From an uncultured Actinomycetes bacterium (GTDB lineage Bacteria > Actinomycetota > Actinomycetes > Nanopelagicales > Nanopelagicaceae): a DNA stretch of 64,000 nucleotides. The notes below the pieces were generated by a model. It saw nothing but the letters and a program-made list of their open reading frames with translations. It searched no databases and was not told the origin of the DNA. The stretch is taken from NCBI GenBank assembly GCA_903827945.1, contig CAIKKN010000003.1, forward strand, positions 1 to 64,000, read 5' to 3'. Positions 8,283 to 17,647 of the stretch are shown here, piece by piece. Position 1 is the stretch's first letter, and each line of letters begins with the position of its first letter. The position numbers and the translations under genes were made by a program.

Positions 8283-8849
8283 ATGTTTGAAAAGTTTCGC
8301 AAGCCAGGTTTCGCAGTAGCAGTCGCATTCGGACTCTCCATCCTTGCAACCGTCGACACCTCTTTTGCTCAAAACGCAATGTCTCGCGAAGTTACCCTTC
8401 CTGATCTTCCTGCCCAAACTGCCATCGACCCAACATCGTTGGAGCCAGGTCTTCTTGATCTTGGAAATGTTCCGTCGGTGAACGCCCATGTCATGGCTCT
8501 GGTCTCTCTCCAGGCAAAGCAAGTGGAATTAGCAAAGACTCCTCTTGGAGCGAAATCTGTGGCAGCCGACCTCATCGCGGTCAATTATTCAAAGTGGAAC
8601 TCGAGCCAGATTTCCTGTCTGGACCAGCTTTGGAATAACGAGAGCCATTGGAACTTTAAAGCCCACAATTACCGAAGCGGCGCCCACGGAATTCCTCAGG
8701 CAATGCCTGCGGACAAGATGGCAGTCATTTCACTAGATTGGCGAACAAATCCAGTCACCCAAATTCGCTGGGGACTTCGTTATATCAATTCCCGTTATGG
8801 CTCACCATGCGCGGCTCTTCGCAAGCAACATCGGAGCCACGGCTACTAA
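8283..8849 (+). CDS. Secreted lytic transglycosylase-like protein
   Basis: The 188-aa product has a signal peptide (basic start, hydrophobic core, cleavage near residue 29 after SFA). The C-terminal 85 residues contain [13 protein letters not shown], in which the Glu sits where lysozyme-like transglycosylases have the catalytic acid, then [11 protein letters not shown] and [16 protein letters not shown]. The family is common in actinobacteria, cuts peptidoglycan and resembles the Rpf fold. A strong ribosome binding site (GAAGGAAGGAG, 8262-8272) precedes the ATG. The 187-bp leader from 8096 may be structured, but no riboswitch could be matched. The last 4 bases overlap the convergent fumarase gene. 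Confidence 0.85.
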   Translation: MFEKFRKPGFAVAVAFGLSILATVDTSFAQNAMSREVTLPDLPAQTAIDPTSLEPGLLDLGNVPSVNAHVMALVSLQAKQVELAKTPLGAKSVAADLIAVNYSKWNSSQISCLDQLWNNESHWNFKAHNYRSGAHGIPQAMPADKMAVISLDWRTNPVTQIRWGLRYINSRYGSPCAALRKQHRSHGY

Positions 8850-10501
8850 TTTTCCGGCTTTAAGCCAATCTGCATTGGTTTGGAAGTTGCAGCAAAAAAA
8901 TCATTGCCTTTATCGTCCACAACAATAAATGCTGGGAAGTTTTCAACTTCAATCTTCCAGATTGCTTCCATTCCTAGCTCCTCGTAATCCAGGACTTCAA
9001 CTTTCTTGATGCAATCTTGCGCAAGTCGTGCAGCTGGCCCACCAATTGATCCTAGATAGAAGCCACCATTTTTTTGGCAAGCATCTGTGACGGCCTTTGA
9101 GCGATTGCCTTTTGCGAGCATGATCATGGAGCCGCCCAAGGATTGAAATTGATCGACGTAAGAATCCATGCGTCCAGCCGTTGTCGGACCGAAAGAACCC
9201 GATGCATAACCTTCAGGAGTTTTGGCAGGGCCGGCATAGTAAACCGCGTGATTTTTGATGTAGTCCGGCATCGGCTTTCCAGCATCAATTAACTCTTTGA
9301 TTTTTGCATGCGCGATATCTCTTGCAACTACCAGAGTTCCGTTGAGCGAGAGTCTGGTCTTAATTGGGTATTGTGAGAGCGTCTTTAGGACTTCTGACAT
9401 TGGTTGATTCAAATCGACATGTACGACGTTGTCGTCTAGATGTTCATCGGTTGTTTCTGGCAAGAAATGAGCAGGCTCGCGTTCCAATTTTTCTAGGAAA
9501 ATTCCATCCTTTGTAATTTTTCCCTTTGCTTGGCGGTCAGCTGAACATGAGACTGCAATAGCAATTGGCAAGGAGGCTCCGTGACGAGGAAGGCGAACGA
9601 CGCGCACATCGTGACAGAAATACTTGCCCCCGAATTGGGCACCTATTCCAAGGGTGCGGGTAAGTTTCAAGACTTCCTCTTCAAGTTCAATATCGCGAAA
9701 TGCATGGCCAGTTACTGGATCGCCTTTAAGAGGCAGAGCATCAAGGTACTTAGTAGAAGCCAATTTCGCTGTTTTTAAGGTGTGTTCGGCGCTCGTTCCA
9801 CCTATGACAATTGCCAAGTGATATGGCGGACAGGCTGCCGTTCCAAGTGAGCGAAGCTTTTCATCTAGCCAATTCATAAATGACTTGGGATTCAATACGG
9901 CTTTGGTCTCTTGGTAGAGAAATGACTTGTTCGCGCTTCCGCCGCCCTTTGCGATGAAAAGGAAGTTGTATTCAGATGCATGTTGCGAATCTGAATAAAT
10001 TTCAACTTGAGCAGGGAGGTTATTTCCAGTGTTCTTCTCTTCCCATGTGGTGACGGGCGCCATCTGGGAGTAACGAAGGTTTAAAGTTGTGTAAGCGTCA
10101 TAGACGCCCTTTGAAATTGATTTCTCATCCTTTTCGGAGGTCAACACATGCTGACCTTTTTTACCCATGACAAGTGCGGTTCCAGTGTCTTGGCACATTG
10201 GCAAAATTCCGCCAGCTGAAATATTTGCGTTTTTCAATAAATCGATTGCCACAAATCTATCGTTAGGAGAGCTCTCTGGATCGTTGACAATATTTTGAAG
10301 TTGTTGAAGATGAGCCGGACGAAGATAATGGTTGATGTCATGGATTGCCTCGGCCGTTAACCGCTCTAGTGCTTCCGGGGCGACTCTTAAGAATTCGATT
10401 CCTTCGGCCGAGAACGTTGAGAGACCTTCTGTAGATACAAGGCGGTATTCGGTTTTATCTTCTCCGATAGGAAGAAGATCGCTGTAATGAAACTCAGGCA
10501 T
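8846..10501 (-). CDS. Class I fumarate hydratase (iron-sulfur type)
   Basis: The product (551 aa from the ATG at 10501) aligns in layout with two-domain FumA/FumB enzymes: CQDTGTA in the alpha part, [21 protein letters not shown] split over one loop, SCSADRQ, and the beta domain with [12 protein letters not shown] and KGNRSKAV. Three cysteines (CQDTG, AACPP, SCSAD) would hold the [4Fe-4S] cluster. It converts fumarate to malate. The ORF is open to 10537, but the ATG inside the last codons of xseB (8-base overlap) gives the usual length and suggests translational coupling. No class II fumarase gene is in the window. Confidence 0.93.
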   Translation of the reverse strand: MPEFHYSDLLPIGEDKTEYRLVSTEGLSTFSAEGIEFLRVAPEALERLTAEAIHDINHYLRPAHLQQLQNIVNDPESSPNDRFVAIDLLKNANISAGGILPMCQDTGTALVMGKKGQHVLTSEKDEKSISKGVYDAYTTLNLRYSQMAPVTTWEEKNTGNNLPAQVEIYSDSQHASEYNFLFIAKGGGSANKSFLYQETKAVLNPKSFMNWLDEKLRSLGTAACPPYHLAIVIGGTSAEHTLKTAKLASTKYLDALPLKGDPVTGHAFRDIELEEEVLKLTRTLGIGAQFGGKYFCHDVRVVRLPRHGASLPIAIAVSCSADRQAKGKITKDGIFLEKLEREPAHFLPETTDEHLDDNVVHVDLNQPMSEVLKTLSQYPIKTRLSLNGTLVVARDIAHAKIKELIDAGKPMPDYIKNHAVYYAGPAKTPEGYASGSFGPTTAGRMDSYVDQFQSLGGSMIMLAKGNRSKAVTDACQKNGGFYLGSIGGPAARLAQDCIKKVEVLDYEELGMEAIWKIEVENFPAFIVVDDKGNDFFAATSKPMQIGLKPEN

Positions 10502-10688
10502 CTTTCGCCACCGCATCCAGTTTCGCTTTGGCTCCATCTAGCCACTCTTGACAAATTTTGGCAAGCGCTTCTCCGCGCTCCCACAGTGCGAGGGATTCTT
10601 CAAGTGAAGCTTGTCCACTTTCTAATTGCGAAACTAGTTCAGCGAGTTCATCTCGGGCTGCTTCATAAGAAATCTTCTTCTCGGTCAT
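10494..10688 (-). CDS. xseB: Exodeoxyribonuclease VII small subunit
   Basis: The 64-aa product has the compact XseB pattern: [19 protein letters not shown], then [17 protein letters not shown] and a C-terminal helix. XseB binds XseA to form the ATP-independent single-strand exonuclease VII. It lies 9 bp downstream of xseA and overlaps the start of the fumarase gene. Confidence 0.95.
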   Translation of the reverse strand: MTEKKISYEAARDELAELVSQLESGQASLEESLALWERGEALAKICQEWLDGAKAKLDAVAKDA

Positions 10689-10697
10689 TTCTTAAAT

Positions 10698-11915
10698 CTA
10701 CTCCTCTTCTTTGACGCCATCGGTTGTGGCGGCAACCACACCGTGTGCTACGCGGATGGCAATCTTCTGGCCAACCATGAGCGATGAAGCTTTTCTAACG
10801 ATATTTCCCTCTTGTGTAAGAACGACGGCATAGCCGCGATCCAAAGTGGCTTGCGGGGAGAGTGTGCGGACTTGAGCACGCAAATTAGTGAGTTCTTCCT
10901 GGGCAAGGTTTAGGCGGTGGCCCGTGCTTCGAATAGACCTCGCACGCAATGCGCTTATTGCTTCTTGGCGAAGAGTCACCATTGAAAGTGGATCTCGGAA
11001 TATGGGCCGGCTGCGAATGTTTTCCAATCGATGACGTTCAAAATCGATGAAGTTGCTGATATGTCTTGCGGCTCGGTCTTGCAGATTTCTAATCTTCGTC
11101 ATTTCTTCTTGCACATCTGGCACAACGCGTTTGCCAGCATCAGTCGGAGTCGAAGCGCGATAATCTGCAACGAGATCAAGAAGAGGAGCATCCTTTTCAT
11201 GTCCAATTGCGCTCACGATTGGCGTCACTGCATCTGCTACCAAACGAACCAAGCTCTCGTCGCTGAAAGGTAGGAGGTCTTCAAAGGAGCCACCGCCTCG
11301 GGTAATAATGATTACATCCACATCAGGATCTGCGTCGAGATCCAATAGCGCTTGTGAAACCTCAACTACGGCAGCGGCGCCTTGTACGGCAACTTCTCGA
11401 AGTTCAAATTGCACAGATGGCCAACGCCTCTTCGCATTTTCGATGACATCCTTTTCGGCGTCACTGTTGCGCCCACAAATGAGGCCAACTTTTCTCGGTA
11501 GAAATGGAAGTGGTTTCTTGCGGTCAAGGTCGAAAAGGCCTTCGCTAGCTAGCGTTGATTTTAGAAGTTCAAGTCTTGCAAGAAGTTCGCCAACGCCGAC
11601 TTGCCGAATTTCTTTTACAGACATTGAGAGCGAACCGTTCTTGGCATACCAAGAGACTTTTGAGTGCATAACTACGCGCGCATTTTGTGGCAGCGGTTGT
11701 ACGGCTTCCAAAACTGATCGGTGACACATAATCGAAAGACTCATGTCGGCGCTTGTGTCTCGAAGGCGCATAAAGACCATCGGAGCCCCGGGTCTTACGG
11801 TGACTTCGGAAAGTTCGCCCTCAATCCATACAGCGCCCAGTTTGCTTATGTAATCACCGATCGCCTCAGAAATAACGCGGACGGAGAGGGGCTTTTCCGC
11901 GGATGTCTCGTGCAC
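10698..11915 (-). CDS. xseA: Exodeoxyribonuclease VII large subunit
   Basis: The 405-aa product has an N-terminal OB-fold (VWIEGELSEV near residues 29-38), the catalytic domain with VGLICGRNSDAEKDVI, IIITRGGGSFEDL and VSAIGHEKDAPLLD, and a coiled-coil C-terminus ending in a small domain (LDRGYAVVL). Length and motif order are normal. It sits divergently from ispH, as in many actinobacteria, with only 25 bp between the two starts. Confidence 0.95.
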   Translation of the reverse strand: MHETSAEKPLSVRVISEAIGDYISKLGAVWIEGELSEVTVRPGAPMVFMRLRDTSADMSLSIMCHRSVLEAVQPLPQNARVVMHSKVSWYAKNGSLSMSVKEIRQVGVGELLARLELLKSTLASEGLFDLDRKKPLPFLPRKVGLICGRNSDAEKDVIENAKRRWPSVQFELREVAVQGAAAVVEVSQALLDLDADPDVDVIIITRGGGSFEDLLPFSDESLVRLVADAVTPIVSAIGHEKDAPLLDLVADYRASTPTDAGKRVVPDVQEEMTKIRNLQDRAARHISNFIDFERHRLENIRSRPIFRDPLSMVTLRQEAISALRARSIRSTGHRLNLAQEELTNLRAQVRTLSPQATLDRGYAVVLTQEGNIVRKASSLMVGQKIAIRVAHGVVAATTDGVKEEE

Positions 11916-11928
11916 CCGCTAACTCTAT

Positions 11929-11934
11929 TAGTAT
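11929..11934 (+). promoter_or_regulatory. Leaderless promoter -10 box of ispH
   Basis: TAGTAT is followed by six bases and the ispH ATG at 11941, with no ribosome binding site in between other than a G-run. Confidence 0.45.
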
Positions 11935-11940
11935 CGGGGG

Positions 11941-12897
11941 ATGGCTAAACGAGTTCTTCTTGCCGCACCACGCGGTTATTGCGCAGGGGTCGATAGAGCA
12001 GTAATTGCTGTCCAAAAGGCGCTTGAGCTTTACGGCGCTCCTGTTTATGTCCGAAAGCAGATCGTCCATAACAAGCACGTAGTAGCAACTCTTGAGGCAA
12101 AAGGCGCGATTTTTGTGGAAGAGGTCGATGAGGTGCCAGAGGGTGCAACCGTAGTTTTCTCCGCTCATGGAGTTGCCCCATCGGTGCATGACGAATCTGC
12201 AAAACGTAACTTGAAGACTATCGATGCAACCTGTCCGCTGGTGACAAAGGTTCACCATGAAGCAAAGCGATTTGCGCGCGAAGATTACGACATTTTACTT
12301 ATTGGTCACGAAGGACATGAAGAAGTTGAAGGTACGGCTGGTGAGGCGCCGGGGCATGTACAACTTGTGGATGGAGTTAATGGCATCAAGAACGCCACAG
12401 TTCGCGATGAGAAGAAAGTTATTTGGCTTTCGCAGACAACTCTGAGCGTTGATGAAACTCTTGCAACCGTCGCATCATTAAAACAGAAATTCCCACTTCT
12501 TCAAGATCCGCCAAGTGATGACATTTGCTACGCAACTCAGAATCGCCAGCAAGCAATAAAACAGATTGCCCCGCAGGCTGATTTGGTTCTTGTTGTCGGT
12601 TCCACTAATTCTTCTAACTCAGTTCGCCTTGTAGAAGTTTCAAAAGAGTACGGTGCCAAGAACGCCTACCTTGTGGATTTTGCCTCAGAAGTTAATGAAG
12701 AATGGCTTGTTGGAGTTGAGACTATTGGAGTCTCCAGTGGGGCATCAGTTCCCGAAATTTTGGTTGATGATTTGCTCGATTGGCTTGCGCAGCGAGGCTT
12801 TGGAGATGTGCAGACAGTGACAGCTATTGAAGAGAGCCTAACTTTTGCGCTTCCTCAGGAACTTCGCAAAGACTTAAAAGATGCTGGCGTGAATTAG
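11941..12897 (+). CDS. ispH: 4-hydroxy-3-methylbut-2-enyl diphosphate reductase
   Basis: The 318-aa product shows the IspH motifs [11 protein letters not shown] (first cluster cysteine, C18), [29 protein letters not shown] (second cysteine) and CYATQNRQ (third cysteine). It makes isopentenyl and dimethylallyl diphosphate in the last step of the MEP pathway with a [4Fe-4S] cluster, feeding uppS at 5766. Confidence 0.97.
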   Translation: MAKRVLLAAPRGYCAGVDRAVIAVQKALELYGAPVYVRKQIVHNKHVVATLEAKGAIFVEEVDEVPEGATVVFSAHGVAPSVHDESAKRNLKTIDATCPLVTKVHHEAKRFAREDYDILLIGHEGHEEVEGTAGEAPGHVQLVDGVNGIKNATVRDEKKVIWLSQTTLSVDETLATVASLKQKFPLLQDPPSDDICYATQNRQQAIKQIAPQADLVLVVGSTNSSNSVRLVEVSKEYGAKNAYLVDFASEVNEEWLVGVETIGVSSGASVPEILVDDLLDWLAQRGFGDVQTVTAIEESLTFALPQELRKDLKDAGVN

Positions 12898-12899
12898 CG

Positions 12900-13319
12900 C
12901 TATTTCTTTAATTTTTGAATGAAGTAGTACAACCATCCAGCGGCAGCGCCAATAACTAAAAATGGAGCGGCAGCGCCGAGCATTGAGACAAGATCAAGTC
13001 CGATATGAGAAACACTTAGCCCTGCACCCCCAATACTTGCAATCAAAAGCAGAGTTGAGAAAAGAAATGCGAGTGGCGGCGTCACTACGGCAGTAAAAAT
13101 TGTTCCACTGCGACCAAGATAAATTCCACCCAGAAATGCAATCAAAATTGCTAGCCCTGTAAAAATTCCTACTTTTGTGAAGGCATATTCAAAAGTCTCA
13201 AAGAAGAGAATAAGAAGAAATTGTAAGATAACAATTCCAGGACCCTTAAGCCCAGGACCCTTGATTGGGTTTGAAATCCTTATATCGGTTATATTGTTCA
13301 AATTGCTCACACCGCTCAT
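12900..13319 (-). CDS. DUF6542-like membrane protein
   Basis: The 139-aa product has a polar N-terminus (about 25 residues with GPGLKGPG) and four hydrophobic helices, ending in a short basic tail (FIQKLKK). A membrane protein of this size lies between ispH and ychF in many actinobacteria and is assigned to DUF6542; the assignment here rests on position and topology. The gene ends 2 bp from ispH (convergent) and its first 4 bases overlap the end of rmuC. Confidence 0.6.
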   Translation of the reverse strand: MSGVSNLNNITDIRISNPIKGPGLKGPGIVILQFLLILFFETFEYAFTKVGIFTGLAILIAFLGGIYLGRSGTIFTAVVTPPLAFLFSTLLLIASIGGAGLSVSHIGLDLVSMLGAAAPFLVIGAAAGWLYYFIQKLKK

Positions 13320-14506
13320 TCTAACTCTCCATCCGTCTCATCCAAATCAATATCTTCATCATCGAAGAGTTCGCCATTCACAATCGCAAGTTTTGGCTTT
13401 ATTTCACGGAGTTCATCATCTAGATGCTCATTAGATTTGAGTTTATTGGATGAGGGAACGCCAAGTGAGAGCATTTTGCGGGCAGGGCGCAACATGTTTT
13501 CTTCCGCACTTTGTACCAAGTCGTTGAAGGCACGCTCTGAAGTCTTGATGGATTTACCAAGGGCGGCAATTTTGTTGTGGACGACGCCAATTCGCTTAAG
13601 AAGAAGCCCAGCCAAATCGGTAATTGCAGTTGCGTTGTGCGCCATCTCTGATTGATTAAATACGTAAGCAACGGTGCGAAGAAGGGCCATCATCGTGGTG
13701 GGTGTTGCGATGGTTATGCCTTTTTCAAATGACTTGTGAAGAATCTGTGGATCAACTTCGAGAGCCTCCGAGAGTATGGATTCAAATGGCGCAAAGAGGA
13801 CTACGTAGTCAGGAGAATTTGAACTCTCTTGATAGCCACGTTTAGCAAGAGCGTTTACGTGCCCCATCAAATCTTTTGCGTGTAACTCCATCAGGGAGCG
13901 ACGAGTGGTCGGATCACTTTCACCGATTGCTTCAAGAAAGCGATCAAAGGGAAACTTGGAATCGATAAATATTTCAGAACCACCGGGAATTGCGATGCGG
14001 ATATCAGGCTTTGAAATTGCAGCATCTTTCGATCGGTAATCCTGTTTGAAGAAATGCACGCCTTCGATAAGCCCTGAATTTTCCAAAATCATCTCAAGTT
14101 GTGTTTCGCCAAACTTTCCACGGGTTTGAGAATTTGAAAGTGCGCCAGCCAATCGAGTTGTCTCGCGAAGAAGTGTTTCATTTCCAGTGCGCATATTTTC
14201 GATTTGAGTACGCATCACAGATTCGGCTTCAACGCGTTTTAGCTCTGCCTCTTGCGATTGCTTGGAGAGAATATTGATTGTTTGAGTAACGGCTTGTAGC
14301 GACTGATCGAGGCGAACCTTCTCGCTCTCTTCTTTTCGAAGGGCATCAAGTTGATCTGTTAAGACCTTATTTTTTGCTATTTCAGCAGAAATCTCGGAAT
14401 TAAGTTTTGAAGAGCGAGCGCGAGCGTAAAGGGTGGCCAAAGCCCCGCCTACGACTAGGCCCACTAGACCGACTAGCGCTGAAATCACGAGGGAATGGTT
14501 GCTCAT
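13316..14506 (-). CDS. rmuC: DNA recombination protein RmuC
   Basis: The 396-aa product has the RmuC order: an N-terminal membrane helix (residues 7-28), a long coiled coil (about 35-135), and a PD-(D/E)XK-like domain with RGKFGETQLE, KPDIRIAIPGGSEIFIDSKFPFDRF and PDYVVLFAPFESILSEAL. RmuC proteins limit inversions between short repeats, a role of interest in a region so rich in tandem repeats. The start ATG is followed by the leader MSNHSLVISALVG. Confidence 0.92.
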   Translation of the reverse strand: MSNHSLVISALVGLVGLVVGGALATLYARARSSKLNSEISAEIAKNKVLTDQLDALRKEESEKVRLDQSLQAVTQTINILSKQSQEAELKRVEAESVMRTQIENMRTGNETLLRETTRLAGALSNSQTRGKFGETQLEMILENSGLIEGVHFFKQDYRSKDAAISKPDIRIAIPGGSEIFIDSKFPFDRFLEAIGESDPTTRRSLMELHAKDLMGHVNALAKRGYQESSNSPDYVVLFAPFESILSEALEVDPQILHKSFEKGITIATPTTMMALLRTVAYVFNQSEMAHNATAITDLAGLLLKRIGVVHNKIAALGKSIKTSERAFNDLVQSAEENMLRPARKMLSLGVPSSNKLKSNEHLDDELREIKPKLAIVNGELFDDEDIDLDETDGELE

Positions 14507-14557
14507 GGACGTATCGTGGCAGGAAGGACCGACAAAGCCCCGTATCCTTAACCCCCT

Positions 14558-15643
14558 GTGAGCCTCTCAATTGGAATCGTCGGACTGCCAAACGTGGGTA
14601 AGTCGACCCTATTTAATGCCCTCACCAAGAACAACGTCCTAGCGGCCAACTATCCCTTTGCCACCATTGAGCCGAACGTGGGCGTCGTGGGGGTCCCAGA
14701 TGAGCGCCTAGCTAAATTGGCAACAGTCTTCGGATCAGAAAAGCTCCTCCCTGCTGTCGTCTCCTTCGTGGATATCGCCGGAATTGTGAAAGGCGCCTCT
14801 GAAGGTGCTGGACTCGGTAATAAATTCTTAGCCAACATCCGCGAGACAGATGCAATCTGCCAAGTCATTCGAGTCTTCACAGATGAGAACGTCACTCGTG
14901 AAGGTGAACGCACATCTGCCTTCGTTGACCCAGCGTCGGATATCGAAGTTATCAATACAGAGCTTGCGCTCGCTGACCTTCAAACAATCGAGAAAGCAAT
15001 TCCTCGCCTAGAAAAAGAAGCGCGTATTCAAAAAGAGAAGGCAGGCGTTCTTGAAGAAGTGAAGAAAGCCCAGTTCATCTTGAATGAGGGAAAACTTCTT
15101 TACGGTTCAAAAATTGACCTCTCACTTATAGCTGAACTTCAACTGATGACGACAAAGCCTTTCTTGTATGTTTTCAATGTTGATGCCCAAGAACTTGGTG
15201 ATTCCGAACTCCGCGCAAAGCTGCAAGCGTTAGTTGCCCCTTCGGAAGCAATCTTGTTAGATGCAAAGACAGAGGCAGAACTTTCTGAACTCGATGACGC
15301 TGATGCGATGGAGTTGTTGGAAGCAATCGGGTTAACAGAACCTGGACTCACAACTTTGGCACGCGTTGGTTTCGACACTTTGGGACTGCAGACTTATCTG
15401 ACTGCTGGTCCAAAAGAATCACGTGCTTGGACAATTCATAAGGGTGACACTGCGCCAATGGCAGCTGGCGTCATTCATACAGATTTTCAAAAAGGTTTTA
15501 TCAAGGCAGAAGTTGTTTCCTTCAACGATTTAATCGCTGCAGGGTCGATGGCAGAAGCACGTGCGCATGGAAAAGTGCGCATGGAAGGTAAAGATTACGT
15601 AATGCAAGATGGAGATGTCGTTGAATTCCGATTCAACGTCTAA
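14558..15643 (+). CDS. ychF: Redox-regulated ATPase YchF (Obg family)
   Basis: The 361-aa product starts with GTG. It carries the P-loop GLPNVGKST (residues 8-16), NYPFATIEPNVG, VDIAGIVKGASEGAGLGNKF, and the family's ATP-specifying NVDAQE in place of NKxD. A coiled-coil arm and a C-terminal TGS domain (IHTDFQKGFIKAEV to the end) follow. YchF binds ribosomes and influences translation and oxidative stress response. TATCCT lies 9 bases upstream of the GTG, so the gene may be leaderless. Confidence 0.96.
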   Translation: MSLSIGIVGLPNVGKSTLFNALTKNNVLAANYPFATIEPNVGVVGVPDERLAKLATVFGSEKLLPAVVSFVDIAGIVKGASEGAGLGNKFLANIRETDAICQVIRVFTDENVTREGERTSAFVDPASDIEVINTELALADLQTIEKAIPRLEKEARIQKEKAGVLEEVKKAQFILNEGKLLYGSKIDLSLIAELQLMTTKPFLYVFNVDAQELGDSELRAKLQALVAPSEAILLDAKTEAELSELDDADAMELLEAIGLTEPGLTTLARVGFDTLGLQTYLTAGPKESRAWTIHKGDTAPMAAGVIHTDFQKGFIKAEVVSFNDLIAAGSMAEARAHGKVRMEGKDYVMQDGDVVEFRFNV

Positions 15644-15659
15644 ACAAACGAGGATATAA

Positions 15660-17558
15660 ATGAAAAAGCAACCACACCTTAAAGACCTGCCTGTAAAGAA
15701 ACGCGAAGATCTTCGTAACGTTGCGATCATTGCCCACGTTGACCATGGCAAGACCACACTTGTTGACGCGATGTTGTGGCAATCTGGCGCATTTGCTGCG
15801 CATAAAAAGCAGAATGAAGGCCAAGACCGCATGATGGATTCCATGGATCTTGAGCGCGAAAAGGGAATTACGATCCTTGCCAAGAACACCGCTGTTAAGC
15901 GCGGAAACACCATCGTAAACATCATTGATACTCCGGGCCACGCCGACTTCGGTGGCGAGGTAGAGCGCGGACTTGAAATGGTCGATGGCGTTATCTTGCT
16001 TGTTGACGCTTCAGAAGGCCCACTTCCTCAGACACGTTTCGTGTTGCGCAAGGCTCTTCAAAAGAATCTTCCAGTTATCTTGGTTATTAACAAAGTTGAC
16101 CGTCCGGATTCACGTATCGCTGAAGTTGTTGATGAAGCTTATGAATTGTTCTTGGATCTAGATGCGAACGAACAACAAATTGAATTCCCAGTTGTATATG
16201 CATCAGCGAAAGCAGGCCGTGCATCATTGACTCGTCCTGCAGATGGTGGAATGCCAGAAGAAGAGAACCTCGACGTTTTGTTCGACACAATTTTCTCTGC
16301 AATTCCAGCACCTGAATATCATGAAGGTGCCCCACTTCAAGCTCACGTGACAAACCTTGACTCATCTCCATTCCTTGGTCGCCTTGCACTCTGTCGCGTT
16401 CGTGAAGGTGTAATTAAGAAGGGCCAGCAAGTTGTTTGGATGAAGACAGATGGAACATCTGAGCGAGTAAAGATTTCAGAGCTTTTGATTACCGAAGCAC
16501 TTGAACGTGTTCCGGCTCTTGAAGCACATCCTGGAGACATCATTGCTGTAGCGGGTATTGAGACCATCACACTTGGTGAAACACTTGCAGATGTAGAAAA
16601 CCCAGTTGCACTTCCATTGATTACAGTGGATGAACCTTCAATTTCTATGACAATTGGTATCAACACTTCTCCTCTTGCTGGCAAGAGTGGAACAAAGCTC
16701 ACTGCTCGCCAAGTTAAGGGTCGCCTTGATGCCGAGCTCGTTGGTAACGTTTCACTTCGCGTTCTCAACACAGAACGCCCAGATACATGGGAAGTTCAAG
16801 GCCGCGGAGAATTGCAGCTTGCTGTTCTTGTTGAAATCATGAAGCGCGAAGGTTTCGAACTTACAGTTGGAAAGCCACAAGTAGTTTTGAAGAAGGTCGA
16901 TGGCAAAGTTCACGAGCCAATGGAGCGTCTATCCATTGATGCACCTGAAGAATTCCTCGGAGTTCTTACTCAGCTAATGGCGCTTCGCAAAGGCCGCATG
17001 GAGCAAATGGTTAACCATGGCACCGGATGGATTCGGCTTGATTACCGCGTTCCTTCACGTGGGCTTATTGGTTTCAGAACTGAATTCTTAACTGAAACTC
17101 GTGGAACAGGCCTCCTGCACCACGTATTTGATGGTTATGAAGCTTGGCACGGAGATATCCGCACCCGCGGAACTGGATCACTTGTTTCAGACCGAATGGG
17201 AACAGTTACTTCTTATGCTCTTTATGGAACACAAGACCGCGGAAGCATCTTTGTTGAGCCAGGTGATGAAGTTTACGAAGGCATGGTTATCGGTGAGAAC
17301 TCACGTTCTGAAGATATGGACGTTAACTGTGTTCGCGAAAAGAAGCTCACGAACATGCGTGCTTCAGGTACAGATGAATCAGAGCGTTTGATTCCACCGA
17401 AGAAGCTCAACATGGAAGGTGCTTTGGAATTCTGCCGCGAAGATGAATGCGTTGAAGTTACCCCTGCCGTTGTTCGTATCCGCAAGGTCACCCTTGACGG
17501 CAACGAGCGCGCACGTGCAACTGCTCGCGCAAAGAAATCCAACCTAACCGCCAATTAG
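15660..17558 (+). CDS. typA: Ribosome-associated GTPase TypA/BipA
   Basis: The 632-aa product contains the translational GTPase motifs IAHVDHGKTTLVD (G1, residues 23-35), EKGITI (G2), DTPGHADFGGEV (G3) and NKVDRPD (G4), then EF-G-like domains III and V and the BipA-specific C-terminal domain. It assists 50S subunit assembly and stress adaptation. The first 17 residues are basic. The start is 16 bp after ychF with a GAGG element (15650-15653), so the two may share a transcript; a hairpin terminator follows. Confidence 0.96.
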   Translation: MKKQPHLKDLPVKKREDLRNVAIIAHVDHGKTTLVDAMLWQSGAFAAHKKQNEGQDRMMDSMDLEREKGITILAKNTAVKRGNTIVNIIDTPGHADFGGEVERGLEMVDGVILLVDASEGPLPQTRFVLRKALQKNLPVILVINKVDRPDSRIAEVVDEAYELFLDLDANEQQIEFPVVYASAKAGRASLTRPADGGMPEEENLDVLFDTIFSAIPAPEYHEGAPLQAHVTNLDSSPFLGRLALCRVREGVIKKGQQVVWMKTDGTSERVKISELLITEALERVPALEAHPGDIIAVAGIETITLGETLADVENPVALPLITVDEPSISMTIGINTSPLAGKSGTKLTARQVKGRLDAELVGNVSLRVLNTERPDTWEVQGRGELQLAVLVEIMKREGFELTVGKPQVVLKKVDGKVHEPMERLSIDAPEEFLGVLTQLMALRKGRMEQMVNHGTGWIRLDYRVPSRGLIGFRTEFLTETRGTGLLHHVFDGYEAWHGDIRTRGTGSLVSDRMGTVTSYALYGTQDRGSIFVEPGDEVYEGMVIGENSRSEDMDVNCVREKKLTNMRASGTDESERLIPPKKLNMEGALEFCREDECVEVTPAVVRIRKVTLDGNERARATARAKKSNLTAN

Positions 17559-17566
17559 TTTGACCT

Positions 17567-17602
17567 CGAAAGTCCCGATTCCACGTTGAGTCGGGACTTT
17601 CG
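17567..17602 (+). terminator. Terminator-like hairpin after typA
   Basis: A perfect 12-bp inverted repeat (CGAAAGTCCCGA, 17567-17578, with its complement at 17591-17602) encloses a 12-base loop. The T-tract behind it is weak (TCATTTCC). Confidence 0.65.
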
Positions 17603-17647
17603 TCATTTCCATCCTCATTTGTCAGTCTCATTGGGTTAGATAGTGCC